Part shown: positions 29,078 through 37,986 of the stretch, piece by piece | Layout of the letters: each line of letters starts with the position of its first letter | Numbering within the stretch: position 1 is the first letter of the stretch | Assembly (NCBI GenBank): GCA_026014585.1 | Contig: JAOZIA010000024.1 | Span: 372,001-436,000, forward strand | Direction: 5' to 3' | DNA length: 64,000 nucleotides | DNA from: Candidatus Bathyarchaeota archaeon | Lineage (GTDB): Archaea > Thermoproteota > Bathyarchaeia > Bathyarchaeales > Bathycorpusculaceae | Program-made: the position numbers and the translations under genes | The notes under the pieces: generated by a model | Told to the model about the DNA's origin: nothing | Database searches by the model: none | The model's input: only the letters and a program-made list of their open reading frames with translations

Positions 29078-29575
29078 TTACCATTTGTCCCGTTTACTTA
29101 ATGCTTCTTTCTTGGACTCTTTTGTCATCTCTGCATAAATTCCCTTTACATTAGGCAAAACAACACTTAACCCGTTGCCAGCAACGCTTTTAACAGTAGG
29201 AATCTTCACCAACCGAGCCGCCCTTGTCACAGGAACATACTGGATAAAAGTGTCTTTTTGGGTATGATTGAATTTTTCATTTTGCCAAGTTTCAAATATT
29301 TCCACTTTAATCAGATACTGCCCCTCAGCAATGCCTTTCATATCTAAAATGCTTGGAAACTCAAAGGTATCCGTGGCAAGCGCCCCTTGGGGAATGCTGA
29401 GTACTGGGGACGTTAGCAACTGGTTTTGGAAAAATAAGTCAAGATGTAGCTTTGAAAAATGAATCCTTGATGGATGCAAACTAAAGCACACGTTAATTTT
29501 TAACTCATCTTCTTTTATTGCAAAGCCAACTTCGTCGATGGTGATTGTTTTTTGGGGTTTTTGTGCTTCCTGCAC
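29078..29575 (-). CDS. Hypothetical beta-rich protein
   Basis: A 165-residue protein I do not recognise. Alternating hydrophobic pattern and Pro/Thr content suggest a beta sandwich (TITIDEVGFAIKEDELKINV, LDLFFQNQLLTSPVLSIPQ, GQYLIKVEIFETWQ). There is no signal peptide or membrane helix. It lies 106 bases downstream of the DUF2400/nuclease-like gene on the same strand and could be its partner in one transcript. Confidence 0.55.
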   Translation of the reverse strand: MQEAQKPQKTITIDEVGFAIKEDELKINVCFSLHPSRIHFSKLHLDLFFQNQLLTSPVLSIPQGALATDTFEFPSILDMKGIAEGQYLIKVEIFETWQNEKFNHTQKDTFIQYVPVTRAARLVKIPTVKSVAGNGLSVVLPNVKGIYAEMTKESKKEALSKRDKW

Positions 29576-29681
29576 AGGTGGTTTTGGGGTATATTGCTGC
29601 TCTAATGTAAACTGTTTAGACTACACAACATGTGCTTTCATTTTTTCTCTTTGAGTCTGATTTTTGGTTAATTTAGTCATG

Positions 29682-31079
29682 CTATGACCTACGGAAGGTT
29701 TCAAACTGGATTTTATAGGTGCTCTGTTTCCAGAGAAAATCAAAGGATTTATGCTCAGGGTCTAAAACCTCAATTATTTTAACGTAAGAATCAGGAACAA
29801 TAAGGATTAGGCAGAAAAACTCGCCGTAATGCTCTCTAAAACATGCCAGCTTAAAGAGGATTTCAGGGAGATTATTTTTTATGCCGTGAGGTTCAAGCAG
29901 CACTTTTCTGCCCTGAAAAGTGAACTGGGGGAGCAGAAAATCAGGCTTATACGTCAAAATGGGATTATCTTTGGAAAGAGAAAACTCCATAAACTCATAA
30001 TTAAAAATCACCTGCTGACTGCGCAGAAAATCATAAACGTCAAGCTCCAAAGCCGAAAAAGCGCCCGGTTCAATGCGTTCGCCGATTCTGTTGTAATGAT
30101 AAACCACCGTTAAGTACTGCATAAGCGGCTGTAGAAACTCTTGATGCTTTTTAATGAAGAAGCAAATTGATTTTTCAACAGAGTTAATTGTTAAATCCGA
30201 GTATTCCAGCCAACTGCCCAGAACATAGAAGGGAAAGTCAACCTTTGCAGGGTCGTGTGGGAAAAGGGTTTTGGCGAATTGGGCGAATTTTTCTGCGTCT
30301 GTATCAAACTCTTTTGTGCTGTCCCACCAGCTTTCCGGCCTGTTTTTTGCGTTAAGGTCAAAATGCAGGTTTTCTTTACTGCTTAAACCCAAGGCTACGT
30401 AAACTCTGAAGGTAGCAGTGGTGAGGGGCGCCATTAGGTCTTGGGGGCTGAACTGGAAAAGCCCAAGGTCAGGCGCGTAACGGGTCATCCAACGCAGATA
30501 CCGCCACGACTTGGATTTATGCTGCTTGTTCATTCGTCTAACACCATAGGAAAGTTGTTGAACGAAATCTTTGGGTTTAAGTCCCCGCTCATTTAATAGG
30601 CTCGTATAAGCCAAAAGGTCACCGTTGGCTTTTTGCGCAACAAACTTGTTTACTGAACATAAAACCTCTGGAATCTGCGCTTTTTCTAAGCCTAAGCGGT
30701 CAAGCATCTGAGTTTTTTCCTCAAACAACTGGATTTCCCGCTTAAAATCGGCGGTGGTTTTAGATTGGTAGAGTTTGCCACCAAGGGTTTCGTGTAGGTG
30801 ACTGAGTAACATTCGGATGTTTCTGGGGTTACCTGTTAGGCTGTAGTCGCTAATAGATGCTGCAAGCAAAAAATAGTGTGCAGCTTCCTTTTTTGTTTCG
30901 TAACTTTTTAGGGGCATGAACCATAGTTTGGGTTCACGGTTTGGGTCAAGCTCAAAGTCCACTATGTCACTGTAGGTATCTACAAATTTTATGAGTAAAT
31001 CTTTAAGATCGTGGGTTACTTCTTGGGTCATCAAAGGAAAAAAGGCATGGTGTCTTAATTGTTTTCTCCCAATTTCCAT
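29682..31079 (-). CDS. DUF2400-like DNA glycosylase fused to nuclease-like domain
   Basis: A ~465-residue protein that I read as a two-domain fusion. The N-terminal ~270 residues resemble DUF2400 (TIGR02757) HhH-glycosylase-like proteins: SWRYLRWMTRYAPDLGLF, then SPQDLMAPLTTATFRVYVALGL, and LFPHDPAKVDFPFYVLGS ('R.LRWMvR..DlGlw', 'PLD.H..rva..LGL', 'DP.kyDFaL.g.G'). The Asp of 'LD.H' is replaced (LTTA). The C-terminal ~100 residues carry YKPDFLLP (Asp380) and VLLEPHG (Glu396, His398), the D...ExK-type spacing of PD-(D/E)xK nucleases with His for Lys. Starts at 31142, 31079 and 31031 are possible; the first overlaps the divergent HAD gene. A DNA repair or defence role is inference. Confidence 0.55.
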   Translation of the reverse strand: MEIGRKQLRHHAFFPLMTQEVTHDLKDLLIKFVDTYSDIVDFELDPNREPKLWFMPLKSYETKKEAAHYFLLAASISDYSLTGNPRNIRMLLSHLHETLGGKLYQSKTTADFKREIQLFEEKTQMLDRLGLEKAQIPEVLCSVNKFVAQKANGDLLAYTSLLNERGLKPKDFVQQLSYGVRRMNKQHKSKSWRYLRWMTRYAPDLGLFQFSPQDLMAPLTTATFRVYVALGLSSKENLHFDLNAKNRPESWWDSTKEFDTDAEKFAQFAKTLFPHDPAKVDFPFYVLGSWLEYSDLTINSVEKSICFFIKKHQEFLQPLMQYLTVVYHYNRIGERIEPGAFSALELDVYDFLRSQQVIFNYEFMEFSLSKDNPILTYKPDFLLPQFTFQGRKVLLEPHGIKNNLPEILFKLACFREHYGEFFCLILIVPDSYVKIIEVLDPEHKSFDFLWKQSTYKIQFETFRRS

Positions 31080-31123
31080 GAAAGGGGCAAGAGTTAAAAT
31101 CCACAGAACAACACCATGTAGGC

Positions 31124-31807
31124 ATGGTGCAGATACGTGCAATCCTGTTTGATTTAGATAACACCTTAGCTGACTTTATCGCCATGAAACAGCAAACAGT
31201 CAAAGCAGCCGCCAACGCCATGGTCAATGCAGGATTACAGATGAACACAACGCAAGCATATGAGCAGCTTTTGAACGCTTACTTTGAGTTTGGAATAGAA
31301 TCTGACCGTGCATTCTCGGATTTCTTAAAAGACAACGGCAAATTTGACCACAAAATCTTAGCCGCTGCAATCAACGCCTACTTAGAAGCAAAAAAAGATG
31401 CACTAAAACCCTACCCAAACGTCCAAACAACACTAGAAACCTTGCAACAAAAAGGCATGTATCTCTCAATCGTAACAGACGCCCCAAAAACTAAAGCCTA
31501 CCAGCGACTCCTAAGCATGGGGCTTGAATCCTATTTCAAATTCGTAATTGGCTTTGAAGACACAGGCAGCAGCAAAACCACGGGTTTACCCATCCTGATG
31601 GCATTGTCAATGTTGCGAAAAGAAATGCCTAACCTGCCCAGTAGCGAAGTCTTGATGGTGGGGGACTCCATTGAAAAAGACATCAATCCAGCCAGAAACC
31701 TTGGCTTAAAAACTGCATTATCTAAATATGGGCAACAATTTCCTGAAAAAGGAAGCGCCGATTATGAACTGTACGAATTCATGGATATCTTACAAATTCT
31801 AAGTTGA
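31124..31807 (+). CDS. HAD-superfamily hydrolase
   Basis: A 227-residue phosphatase-like protein. Motif I is ILFDLDNTLADF (nucleophile Asp and acid Asp), motif II is the Thr of SIVTDAPK, and motif III/IV is MVGDSIEKDINPARNLG, with a four-helix cap between motifs I and II. It hydrolyses a phosphate monoester; phosphoglycolate- or haloacid-type substrates are typical but not decided by sequence. A TATA-like GTTAAAAT lies about 28 bases before the ATG, so the message is nearly leaderless. Confidence 0.85.
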   Translation: MVQIRAILFDLDNTLADFIAMKQQTVKAAANAMVNAGLQMNTTQAYEQLLNAYFEFGIESDRAFSDFLKDNGKFDHKILAAAINAYLEAKKDALKPYPNVQTTLETLQQKGMYLSIVTDAPKTKAYQRLLSMGLESYFKFVIGFEDTGSSKTTGLPILMALSMLRKEMPNLPSSEVLMVGDSIEKDINPARNLGLKTALSKYGQQFPEKGSADYELYEFMDILQILS

Positions 31808-31834
31808 GTTTTGCCTTTTTTATGGGCAATCTAT

Positions 31835-32941
31835 ATGAGGATAAGCACAGAAAAATTTAGTATTAACTGGTGGCTGTGTTTGCAGAAAAAAGGACCCCTA
31901 TACATTCTGCCTTGGCGATGCACTTTCCAATGCAACTTTGGCTGTGCACACTGCACTTCAGCATGTAGCGCCGCGGCTCAAAACGAAATGAGCACTAAAG
32001 AAGCCCTAAAACTGGTGGACCAAGCATACGAGTTTGGCGCAAGCTTTTTTGGAATAACCGGCGGAGAAGCACTGCTACGCAAAGACCTCTTTGAAGTGCT
32101 CACGTACGCCCATAAATTAGGCATGGGTACAAGCATAATTACGGATGGCAGGCTTTTAGATGAGAAAGCTCACGATTACATCGTTAAAAACGAAACAAAA
32201 GTTTCAATCAGCATAGACGGCGGCAAAGTAACCGATGATGCCGTGCGAGGCGTGGGCTCTTATGATGCATCCGTTAAAGCAATAGAGCGCCTATCCAAAG
32301 ATAACCTGCTCAACTGTCTCGTGTACACTTTGGTTAACACTGACAGCAAAGTCACCAACGTTAACGAAGCCGACTTCAGAGACGTGCTGGATTTAGCTGC
32401 AAAGTATGGGGCGCGCTGGGTAATTTATCACGGCATGATTCCCTACAGCAAAGAAAGCCTCAAAAATGTGCCTTCTCCCGAGCAGAATGAGTGGGCATGG
32501 AACAAACTCTACGATTTAACCATCGAGTACAAAGGAAAACCTGGGCTTAACGTGTATTATCCCTCATACGCGCGTGTTGCTAAGCAGCGGGGAATACCTG
32601 ATTGGGATAACTGGTATAATCACTTCTTTTTGGGCAGATGTTTCTTTGGCAAATTCATGAGCATCGCAGAAAACGGTGATGCTATCCCCTGTAGTTACAA
32701 TGATGTGCACCGCTTTGGAAATACCCAAAAACAGTCCATGCAAGAAATCTGGGACACACTGCAAAATAGTGAACTATTCACTCAAGCTAAAGACAAAAAC
32801 CTGCTCAAGGGTAAATGTGGTGTGTGCGAATTCAAAGACATCTGCGGCGGATGCAGAACCTCAGCGTACTTCTACACTGGAGACCTGCTGGGTCCTGACC
32901 TGCAATGCGCATATATCCCCAAAGCCTTAAGAGAAAAATAA
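31835..32941 (+). CDS. Radical SAM/SPASM protein
   Basis: A 368-residue radical SAM enzyme. The cluster motif CNFGCAHC (Cys33, 37, 40) is the CxxxCxxC that binds the SAM-reducing 4Fe-4S cluster; FGITGGEALLRKDLFEVL is the GGE SAM-binding motif. A C-terminal SPASM region has CSYN..., then CGVCEFKDICGGCR and a final LQCAY cysteine that would hold one or two auxiliary clusters. Proteins of this build mature peptides or heme-like cofactors (AdnB/PqqE/NirJ-like). No candidate precursor peptide is evident next door. ATG 31835 is preferred to TTG 31811. Confidence 0.85.
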   Translation: MRISTEKFSINWWLCLQKKGPLYILPWRCTFQCNFGCAHCTSACSAAAQNEMSTKEALKLVDQAYEFGASFFGITGGEALLRKDLFEVLTYAHKLGMGTSIITDGRLLDEKAHDYIVKNETKVSISIDGGKVTDDAVRGVGSYDASVKAIERLSKDNLLNCLVYTLVNTDSKVTNVNEADFRDVLDLAAKYGARWVIYHGMIPYSKESLKNVPSPEQNEWAWNKLYDLTIEYKGKPGLNVYYPSYARVAKQRGIPDWDNWYNHFFLGRCFFGKFMSIAENGDAIPCSYNDVHRFGNTQKQSMQEIWDTLQNSELFTQAKDKNLLKGKCGVCEFKDICGGCRTSAYFYTGDLLGPDLQCAYIPKALREK

Positions 32942-32958
32942 GGTAATTTTTTCCTTCT

Positions 32959-35900
32959 TTATCCTGTTGTGTAGTTGATTGTGACATCGTAGAGAACAGG
33001 CGTTACGGTGTTGTTGCTTGTGGATAGTGTGGCTTCGTATTGTATCCAACGGTTCTGGTTAACACTGAGTGCTGAGTTGCTTGTATCATAATATTGTGAC
33101 CATTCAGCAGATGATAGCTCGGCTTGTGAAGCGGCGGTTCTTACTCTGAACTGCACTGATGTTTCATTGGATGTTAATGCTGTCCATGAAATCATGTTCC
33201 AGTTAGTGTAGGCTGAGCCAGAATCAAAGGCGGATGAAACAAGCGTTCCAGAAGCGGCGTAGTAATAGGTGGGTTCGCTGACGGTTAGGCTGGTGACGTT
33301 AACCCAGTCAAAGCTTGCATTGCTGACGCCAAATGATTCAAAATTGATGAGTCCGCTTGAGTAGCTGTCATCGTTTACGTTGAATTTTAAGTCGTCGTCA
33401 TAGTAGCATTTGATGTTTGACCCGTTAAACTCCATCTTTACATTGTGCCAGTTGGTATCGGTTGTTAGAGAGGTTTGTCCAAGCAGAACTCCATATATGT
33501 CATTCCACGAACTGAATTTAAACAGGTAAGCCATGTTTGGACCACCTAATGCGGGGCATATCATCAATGAGTACCGTGAGCCTGTTGCAGGGTCGAGTCT
33601 TGCGCTAAGTTCGCCTGTGTACTCTCCGCTGATATAGCGTACTCTGGTTTCAACTGTATAGTCAGTCCATGAAGAGTTGCCCGCGTAGGTTAAAATCACG
33701 TTATCCGAAGAACCAACCATGTTATAGCAGCCATCGCTGACCGTCCATGAACCAGAAAGAACCGTCCATTGATTACTTGTCCATGTTGCATTGCTGAAAT
33801 CGTCCGAAAAGAGCACTGTCGGTGCGCCAGGGTCCTGCTGTAATGAAAGCATTAATTGCCCCGGAACCGATACTGCATCAAGACTGCTAAGTACACCTGC
33901 TTGAAAATCTTCTTGGCTTGTTTGAACCCAGTCAGCTGAGGTATCTATGCTGTATGTTATTGTGACGTCGTAGAGGATGGGGGTAACTTCAGTGTTGTTT
34001 GTTAGCAGTTCTGCTTGGTATTGTATCCATTGATTAGGACTGCTGGATATTGCGGTGTTGTTTGTGGTTATGTAGCTTGACCAGTCAGCTGAGGTTAAGC
34101 CTTCTTGTGTTGCTGCTGTTCGGGTTCTAAACTGCACTGCAGTACCCTCAGGCGTATTTGCGGTATAAGAAAAGTGGTTCCAGCTTGTATTGCTATTTTC
34201 TGAATCAAAAGCACAAGATGTCAATGTTCCCTGCGTGTGATAGACTGAGGGACCTGTTGGGAGGGTTGTAACGTTTACCCAGTCATAGCAGGCATTGCTG
34301 CTCCCGAAGGATTCAAAATTAATCATGCCCTCTGGTAAGCTGCTATCAGTCACGTTGAAAACCAATTCGTAATCATAGTAACATTTGATACTTGATCCGT
34401 TTAGCTCCATTTTCAGCAGATGCCAGTTGGTGTCTGTTGTAACTGAGGCTTGACCCAGCATTGTTCCAGTAATATCCGTCCATGAATTAAACTTTACAAG
34501 ATAAGCAACGTTTGGGCCATCAGTTTCAGGGTCTGGACAGGTGAAAAACGTGTAGCGGGCTCCCGTGTTGGGGTTGAAACGTGCTCCAATGGCGCCTGCA
34601 TATTCCCCGCTGATATAACGTTCACGGGCTTCAACAATGTAGTTGCTCCATGAAGCGTTGCCGCCATACGTTAAAAGCACTGTACTTGGGGCACCAGCCA
34701 TGTTGTAGAATCCATCGCTGACCGTCCATGAACCAGAGTAGACTGTCCAGTTGCTGCTTGTTGAAGTGGCATTGCTAAAGTCATCAGAAAAGAGAACAGA
34801 AGATTGACCTGTTTGAGACATTGCAAGGCTGAGTTGCCCTGGAACGCTAGTTGCATCAAGATTGTTTAGGGTGCCTGCTTGGAAGTCTGCTTGGCTTGTT
34901 TGAACCCATGTGCCACTGCTCTCTGAATCGATGGAGTAAAGAACTGTTACTGTAGAGGATTGACCTGACTGCACTTTAATTGTTTCACCAAAAAGGCGAT
35001 AATCTGAAGACGGAGATCCGTTTAAGAAAACCTGCAAGCTGCTTACAGATTCCAAGTCCACGGGCAAATTGACATCCAATGCAATGTCTGATGATGCCGC
35101 CCCCGTAACGGTTAAGGTTAGGTTGTATAGTCCATCTGATATTTCAGTGAACTGAGGCGTTATGGCGGCTTGCTGTCGGATTTGGTACCAATCACACAGT
35201 AGCGCGGGTGTAGCGTTCCACATGTAGGGTTTTGAGAGGCAAGACGTGATGAAAGTATAGGGCATGCCTGATTCTGAGGAACTGTGGCTATATGGACTAA
35301 CTAGTAAGCCTCTGTTGTAGTAGAAATCGACAAGATCAGGCATGTCGTTGGGTGCATAGTATGCTATTTCTTCCATGTTTTGGCAAATGTTCCCTGAACT
35401 GGTTATCCATCGTGAGAAAGGTATTTGCAGAAAGCCGTAGGTTTTATTTTCGGTCACCAACGAGAACCCAAACTGCGGGAAAGGTGCCGTTGTAAACTCG
35501 CCGGAACTGGAAATCCCCACGTCATCTATAACTTGGAAGCTTTCATCCCAGCACGCTTGTCCACCGGGAGAAACCCAAATGTCAGATCGACTTCCAACCC
35601 AGTTCTGCAAATCAACAAATGATAACACAATTGACTCATTAGCATAAGCCATACCATCGGTTAACCCCGTTGGAAAATTAGCTAAGCAATCATCTAAGGT
35701 CCAGTGGTAATACTCGTAATCGCCATATTGTACCTCTGGTTTCCATAGTGTGCAGTTTAATCCTCCATTATGAGACCCAACTTGAGCACCTAACTCGTAA
35801 GCCTGCTGAATGATACTGATTAAGGATGCATTATTCGGTGAATCCCTGACATCACCTGTAACAATGTAGTATTGAGCGGTTAATCCCAGATTTTTTTCTG

Positions 35901-36075
35901 TTTGAGCAGAGGAGAGCATCCAATTTACAGCATCAAAAGAGAAGTCCATGTCATGCCGTATGATAAAAGCAGAGTTGTACTGGTAGGGCCAAGGACTAAG
36001 TTTAACTAAGGGTACATTGAGGGTTTGGAAGGCCCATGAAATGGCTTGGCGGATAATTAGGTACTCGTAAACCAT
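32959..36075 (-). CDS. Surface deacetylase-like protein with two tandem lectin-type modules (downstream part)
   Basis: A 1038-residue frame with no signal peptide of its own; it is the in-frame continuation of the 36145-36861 gene, separated only by a TAG. It opens with a carbohydrate-deacetylase-like domain (about 1-300): NSAFIIRHDMDFSFDAVNW (Asp/His metal site) and AQVGSHNGGLN. Two tandem ~325-residue modules follow, each starting WVQTSQ.DFQAG and containing a concanavalin-like part (VLFSDDFSNAT...NW, WH..KMELNGS.IKCYYD) and a beta-sandwich ending PILYDVTI.Y. The modules are alike at DNA level too. Together they suggest an enzyme acting on a glycan in the cell envelope. Confidence 0.75.
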   Translation of the reverse strand: MVYEYLIIRQAISWAFQTLNVPLVKLSPWPYQYNSAFIIRHDMDFSFDAVNWMLSSAQTEKNLGLTAQYYIVTGDVRDSPNNASLISIIQQAYELGAQVGSHNGGLNCTLWKPEVQYGDYEYYHWTLDDCLANFPTGLTDGMAYANESIVLSFVDLQNWVGSRSDIWVSPGGQACWDESFQVIDDVGISSSGEFTTAPFPQFGFSLVTENKTYGFLQIPFSRWITSSGNICQNMEEIAYYAPNDMPDLVDFYYNRGLLVSPYSHSSSESGMPYTFITSCLSKPYMWNATPALLCDWYQIRQQAAITPQFTEISDGLYNLTLTVTGAASSDIALDVNLPVDLESVSSLQVFLNGSPSSDYRLFGETIKVQSGQSSTVTVLYSIDSESSGTWVQTSQADFQAGTLNNLDATSVPGQLSLAMSQTGQSSVLFSDDFSNATSTSSNWTVYSGSWTVSDGFYNMAGAPSTVLLTYGGNASWSNYIVEARERYISGEYAGAIGARFNPNTGARYTFFTCPDPETDGPNVAYLVKFNSWTDITGTMLGQASVTTDTNWHLLKMELNGSSIKCYYDYELVFNVTDSSLPEGMINFESFGSSNACYDWVNVTTLPTGPSVYHTQGTLTSCAFDSENSNTSWNHFSYTANTPEGTAVQFRTRTAATQEGLTSADWSSYITTNNTAISSSPNQWIQYQAELLTNNTEVTPILYDVTITYSIDTSADWVQTSQEDFQAGVLSSLDAVSVPGQLMLSLQQDPGAPTVLFSDDFSNATWTSNQWTVLSGSWTVSDGCYNMVGSSDNVILTYAGNSSWTDYTVETRVRYISGEYTGELSARLDPATGSRYSLMICPALGGPNMAYLFKFSSWNDIYGVLLGQTSLTTDTNWHNVKMEFNGSNIKCYYDDDLKFNVNDDSYSSGLINFESFGVSNASFDWVNVTSLTVSEPTYYYAASGTLVSSAFDSGSAYTNWNMISWTALTSNETSVQFRVRTAASQAELSSAEWSQYYDTSNSALSVNQNRWIQYEATLSTSNNTVTPVLYDVTINYTTG

Positions 36076-36144
36076 GGGGCTGTAGAGGCTATATGACGCT
36101 AAAGGAGCCAGTTCTGAATTGTAAATAAACCAGCCAGCATTATG

Positions 36145-36861
36145 CTACTTAATCGCAAACATGATTCCCCCGTCAATGGTCATTAGAACCTGTGCTGGAC
36201 TAACCTCCGTCACCGATGTCATCCAAGCATAATGTGGTTCAGCTTGGTAATCATCTAACTTCACCAGCGTATGGTCCTCCAAGGGCAACCGCCAATTCAG
36301 GTTAACGTTTGCAGGAACACAGTTTACCAGTTGATGGTCCGCTACTCTTCTTGCAGTTTGAACCGGGGCCCAATTGTTTGGCGGCAAATTGGCAGAGCTT
36401 AAGCCCATTTGAGCAGATAAAGCAAAGTCACTTCTTTGAGTGCCATCTTCATACCTTGTCCACGATGAGGCACTAGCGTAGAGGAATCCGCCTGCGCTAA
36501 CATAATTGTTTAGCTGGGTGGCTTCTTGGTCTGAGATGCATTCACAGGCTATACTGAAAAGTATCGGATATGTGGGTGTGCCTGAAGTCATCAGTTCTCC
36601 TGCTTCGATTTGGGCATCTGAGACTTCGACGAAGGGGGTTCCGTCGGATTTGAAGGCTTCTTTGAGCATGGTGTATAGTGCAAAGTAATTCCAGGAGGTA
36701 TATGTCCAATGTTCCTGTGTGTATTCTGAAACGTGTATGGCGACTATGGGTTTAGTTTGAGGGATTGGCTGCGCGTTTACTGTTTGGAAAATCAGTGTAC
36801 TGGTTAATAATGTGGGAATTAAAAAAATACAGATTATCAGATTATTTTTTTTATTCATCAA
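36145..36861 (-). CDS. Surface deacetylase-like protein, N-terminal part before in-frame TAG
   Basis: A 238-residue frame with signal peptide (NKKNNLIICIFLIPTLLTST..FQTVNA) and a domain containing PIVAIHVSEYTQEHWTY, PYPILFSIACE-type strands and a GATase/ThuA-like pattern (LNNYVSAGGFLYAS). It ends IMFAIK and then TAG (36145-36147), but the same frame goes on HNAGWFIYNSELAPLASYSLY into the 1038-residue frame at 36075. Homologous domains usually end 'K.G.G.fiY..el.PL', so the TAG stands inside one domain, at a position expected to be Tyr-like. Read as one gene, the product is about 1300 residues. Nonsense mutation, readthrough and base error are all possible. Confidence 0.75.
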   Translation of the reverse strand: MMNKKNNLIICIFLIPTLLTSTLIFQTVNAQPIPQTKPIVAIHVSEYTQEHWTYTSWNYFALYTMLKEAFKSDGTPFVEVSDAQIEAGELMTSGTPTYPILFSIACECISDQEATQLNNYVSAGGFLYASASSWTRYEDGTQRSDFALSAQMGLSSANLPPNNWAPVQTARRVADHQLVNCVPANVNLNWRLPLEDHTLVKLDDYQAEPHYAWMTSVTEVSPAQVLMTIDGGIMFAIK

Positions 36862-37215
36862 AACACCTCTAAAATGGAAACTATTTTTTCAACTTAACAG
36901 TTGCTTTTAAAAATTAGTTACCGTCCTACATGTTAAGGGGTACTGATATATTTAACTTGTTGATTACACAAGCGAGCAACAAACAGCTAAAAGGTATTAC
37001 AACAGCTGTCATGTCAAACAGATATACAACATTTTCAACACAAAACAGGTTAAAACAAAACCAAATTAACGCTAAATTAACGCCAACATAGCGCTTAACC
37101 TGCTCACTTGTAAAACAGTTAAATCAAACTCCATACCAAAAAGATATTTCGATTTTCGACATATATCAAAGATGGATAGCTCAATTAGAAGGTAGGCTAT
37201 CCAGAGGGAGTTTGA
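36862..37215. other. 354-bp intergenic region, divergent promoters
   Basis: There is no gene that I can support. It is very AT-rich, with a TATA-like TATATTTAAC near 36952-36961 and short repeated words (AACAGGTTAA/AACAGTTAAA, ACAACAGCTGTC). The last 45 bases hold a hairpin before the next gene. Confidence 0.4.
37174..37202 (+). promoter_or_regulatory. Leader hairpin before small-protein operon
   Basis: GGATAGC (37174-37180) and GCTATCC (37196-37202) pair perfectly around a 15-base loop. The ribosome-binding site GAGGGAG (37204-37210) follows at once, five bases before the ATG at 37216. A stem this close to the binding site could control its use. Confidence 0.45.
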
Positions 37216-37455
37216 ATGGCTAAAGAAGGTAAAAACCATCAAAAACCACTCGCACCACATCTGCAATGGCTCCAAACTTGGAAAGAGTCCGAACAAAACG
37301 TCTCAGAACTACCTAACTGGACACAAAAAATTATCCTCCAAAACCAAATAACAACAATGCAAAAAGCAAACCAAAAAAGCAAACATAAAAAAGTAAAAAT
37401 CACCCCCGGAGAGCACAAGCAAGATTTAGTTCAAAGTATTGAAGGTGAAAACTAA
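37216..37455 (+). CDS. Small hypothetical basic protein
   Basis: A 79-residue soluble, Lys/Gln-rich protein (HLQWLQTWKESEQNVSELPN in the middle, KKVKITPGEH near the end). No motif is recognised. It has a good ribosome-binding site (GAGGGAG) and a two-base gap to the next small gene, so it is probably translated. It and the next gene may form an operon; proximity to pilin-like and surface genes suggests an envelope role, but this is a guess. Confidence 0.6.
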   Translation: MAKEGKNHQKPLAPHLQWLQTWKESEQNVSELPNWTQKIILQNQITTMQKANQKSKHKKVKITPGEHKQDLVQSIEGEN

Positions 37456-37457
37456 AA

Positions 37458-37676
37458 ATGCAGAGTACAGTTGCAACCCTGCTTCTGGTTACCTCAGCAG
37501 TTATGTTATGCTGTTTTGTGGTTAACTACGCAATAACTGTATCTGAACAAACAATACAAACAGAAGATAATCCCCAACTGGATAGATTACGCACCCTTGA
37601 AGAACTACTGCTAAACCAAACCAGCCAATTGCTAAACCAAACCCAAATTGGAATACCAAACGGTGTATTGCCTTAA
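37458..37676 (+). CDS. Small membrane-anchored hypothetical protein
   Basis: A 72-residue protein with one N-terminal helix (about 4-26, VATLLLVTSAVMLCCFVVNYA) and a polar Leu/Asn/Gln-rich tail (EELLLNQTSQLLNQTQIG). No positive residues precede the helix, so the tail may be external and is rich in N-x-T glycosylation sites (three). It follows the 79-residue gene by two bases. The small size, hydrophobic start and Thr/Asn tail are like minor pilin or surface-assembly proteins, but no class III cleavage site is visible. Confidence 0.6.
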   Translation: MQSTVATLLLVTSAVMLCCFVVNYAITVSEQTIQTEDNPQLDRLRTLEELLLNQTSQLLNQTQIGIPNGVLP

Positions 37677-37763
37677 CTGAAGAAATTTGCCTTACATTTT
37701 GTGCCCATCTGAAACCACATACATTTAATTAGGCATTTTTCTTTTAGGAAATGGGCGAAGTTT

Positions 37764-37865
37764 ATGCATCACTACAAAAAATATTTAGCCGTAGCAGGAG
37801 TAGGTGCAGCGATAACTGCCGTGGGCGTTGGAATGTTTATAAAAACCAAAAAAGAAAAACACTGA
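37764..37865 (+). CDS. 33-residue membrane peptide
   Basis: ATG 37764 opens a short frame MHHYKKYLAVAGVG... with one Ala/Gly/Val helix (about 8-26) and a basic end KTKKEKH before TGA. A TTTAATTAGG TATA-like element lies about 30 bases upstream, and an AGGAAATGGG purine tract just before. It may be a real small membrane protein; length alone makes this uncertain. Confidence 0.4.
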   Translation: MHHYKKYLAVAGVGAAITAVGVGMFIKTKKEKH

Positions 37866-37986
37866 ACCATCACCTACACCCAATTTCTTTGAATAAAACA
37901 GGAACAAAGTCTGGAGTTTTAAGTTTTAGAATTTTCCTCAAACAGATTTGACCGTTAACCTTCGAGATGTTATCGCAGTCGAAACT

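Noticed and set aside
36145-36147. TAG as a pyrrolysine codon
   Set aside because: TAG ends other genes here (katG, MscS-like, EF-2 neighbours) and no pyl gene is in the window; kept only as an open possibility.
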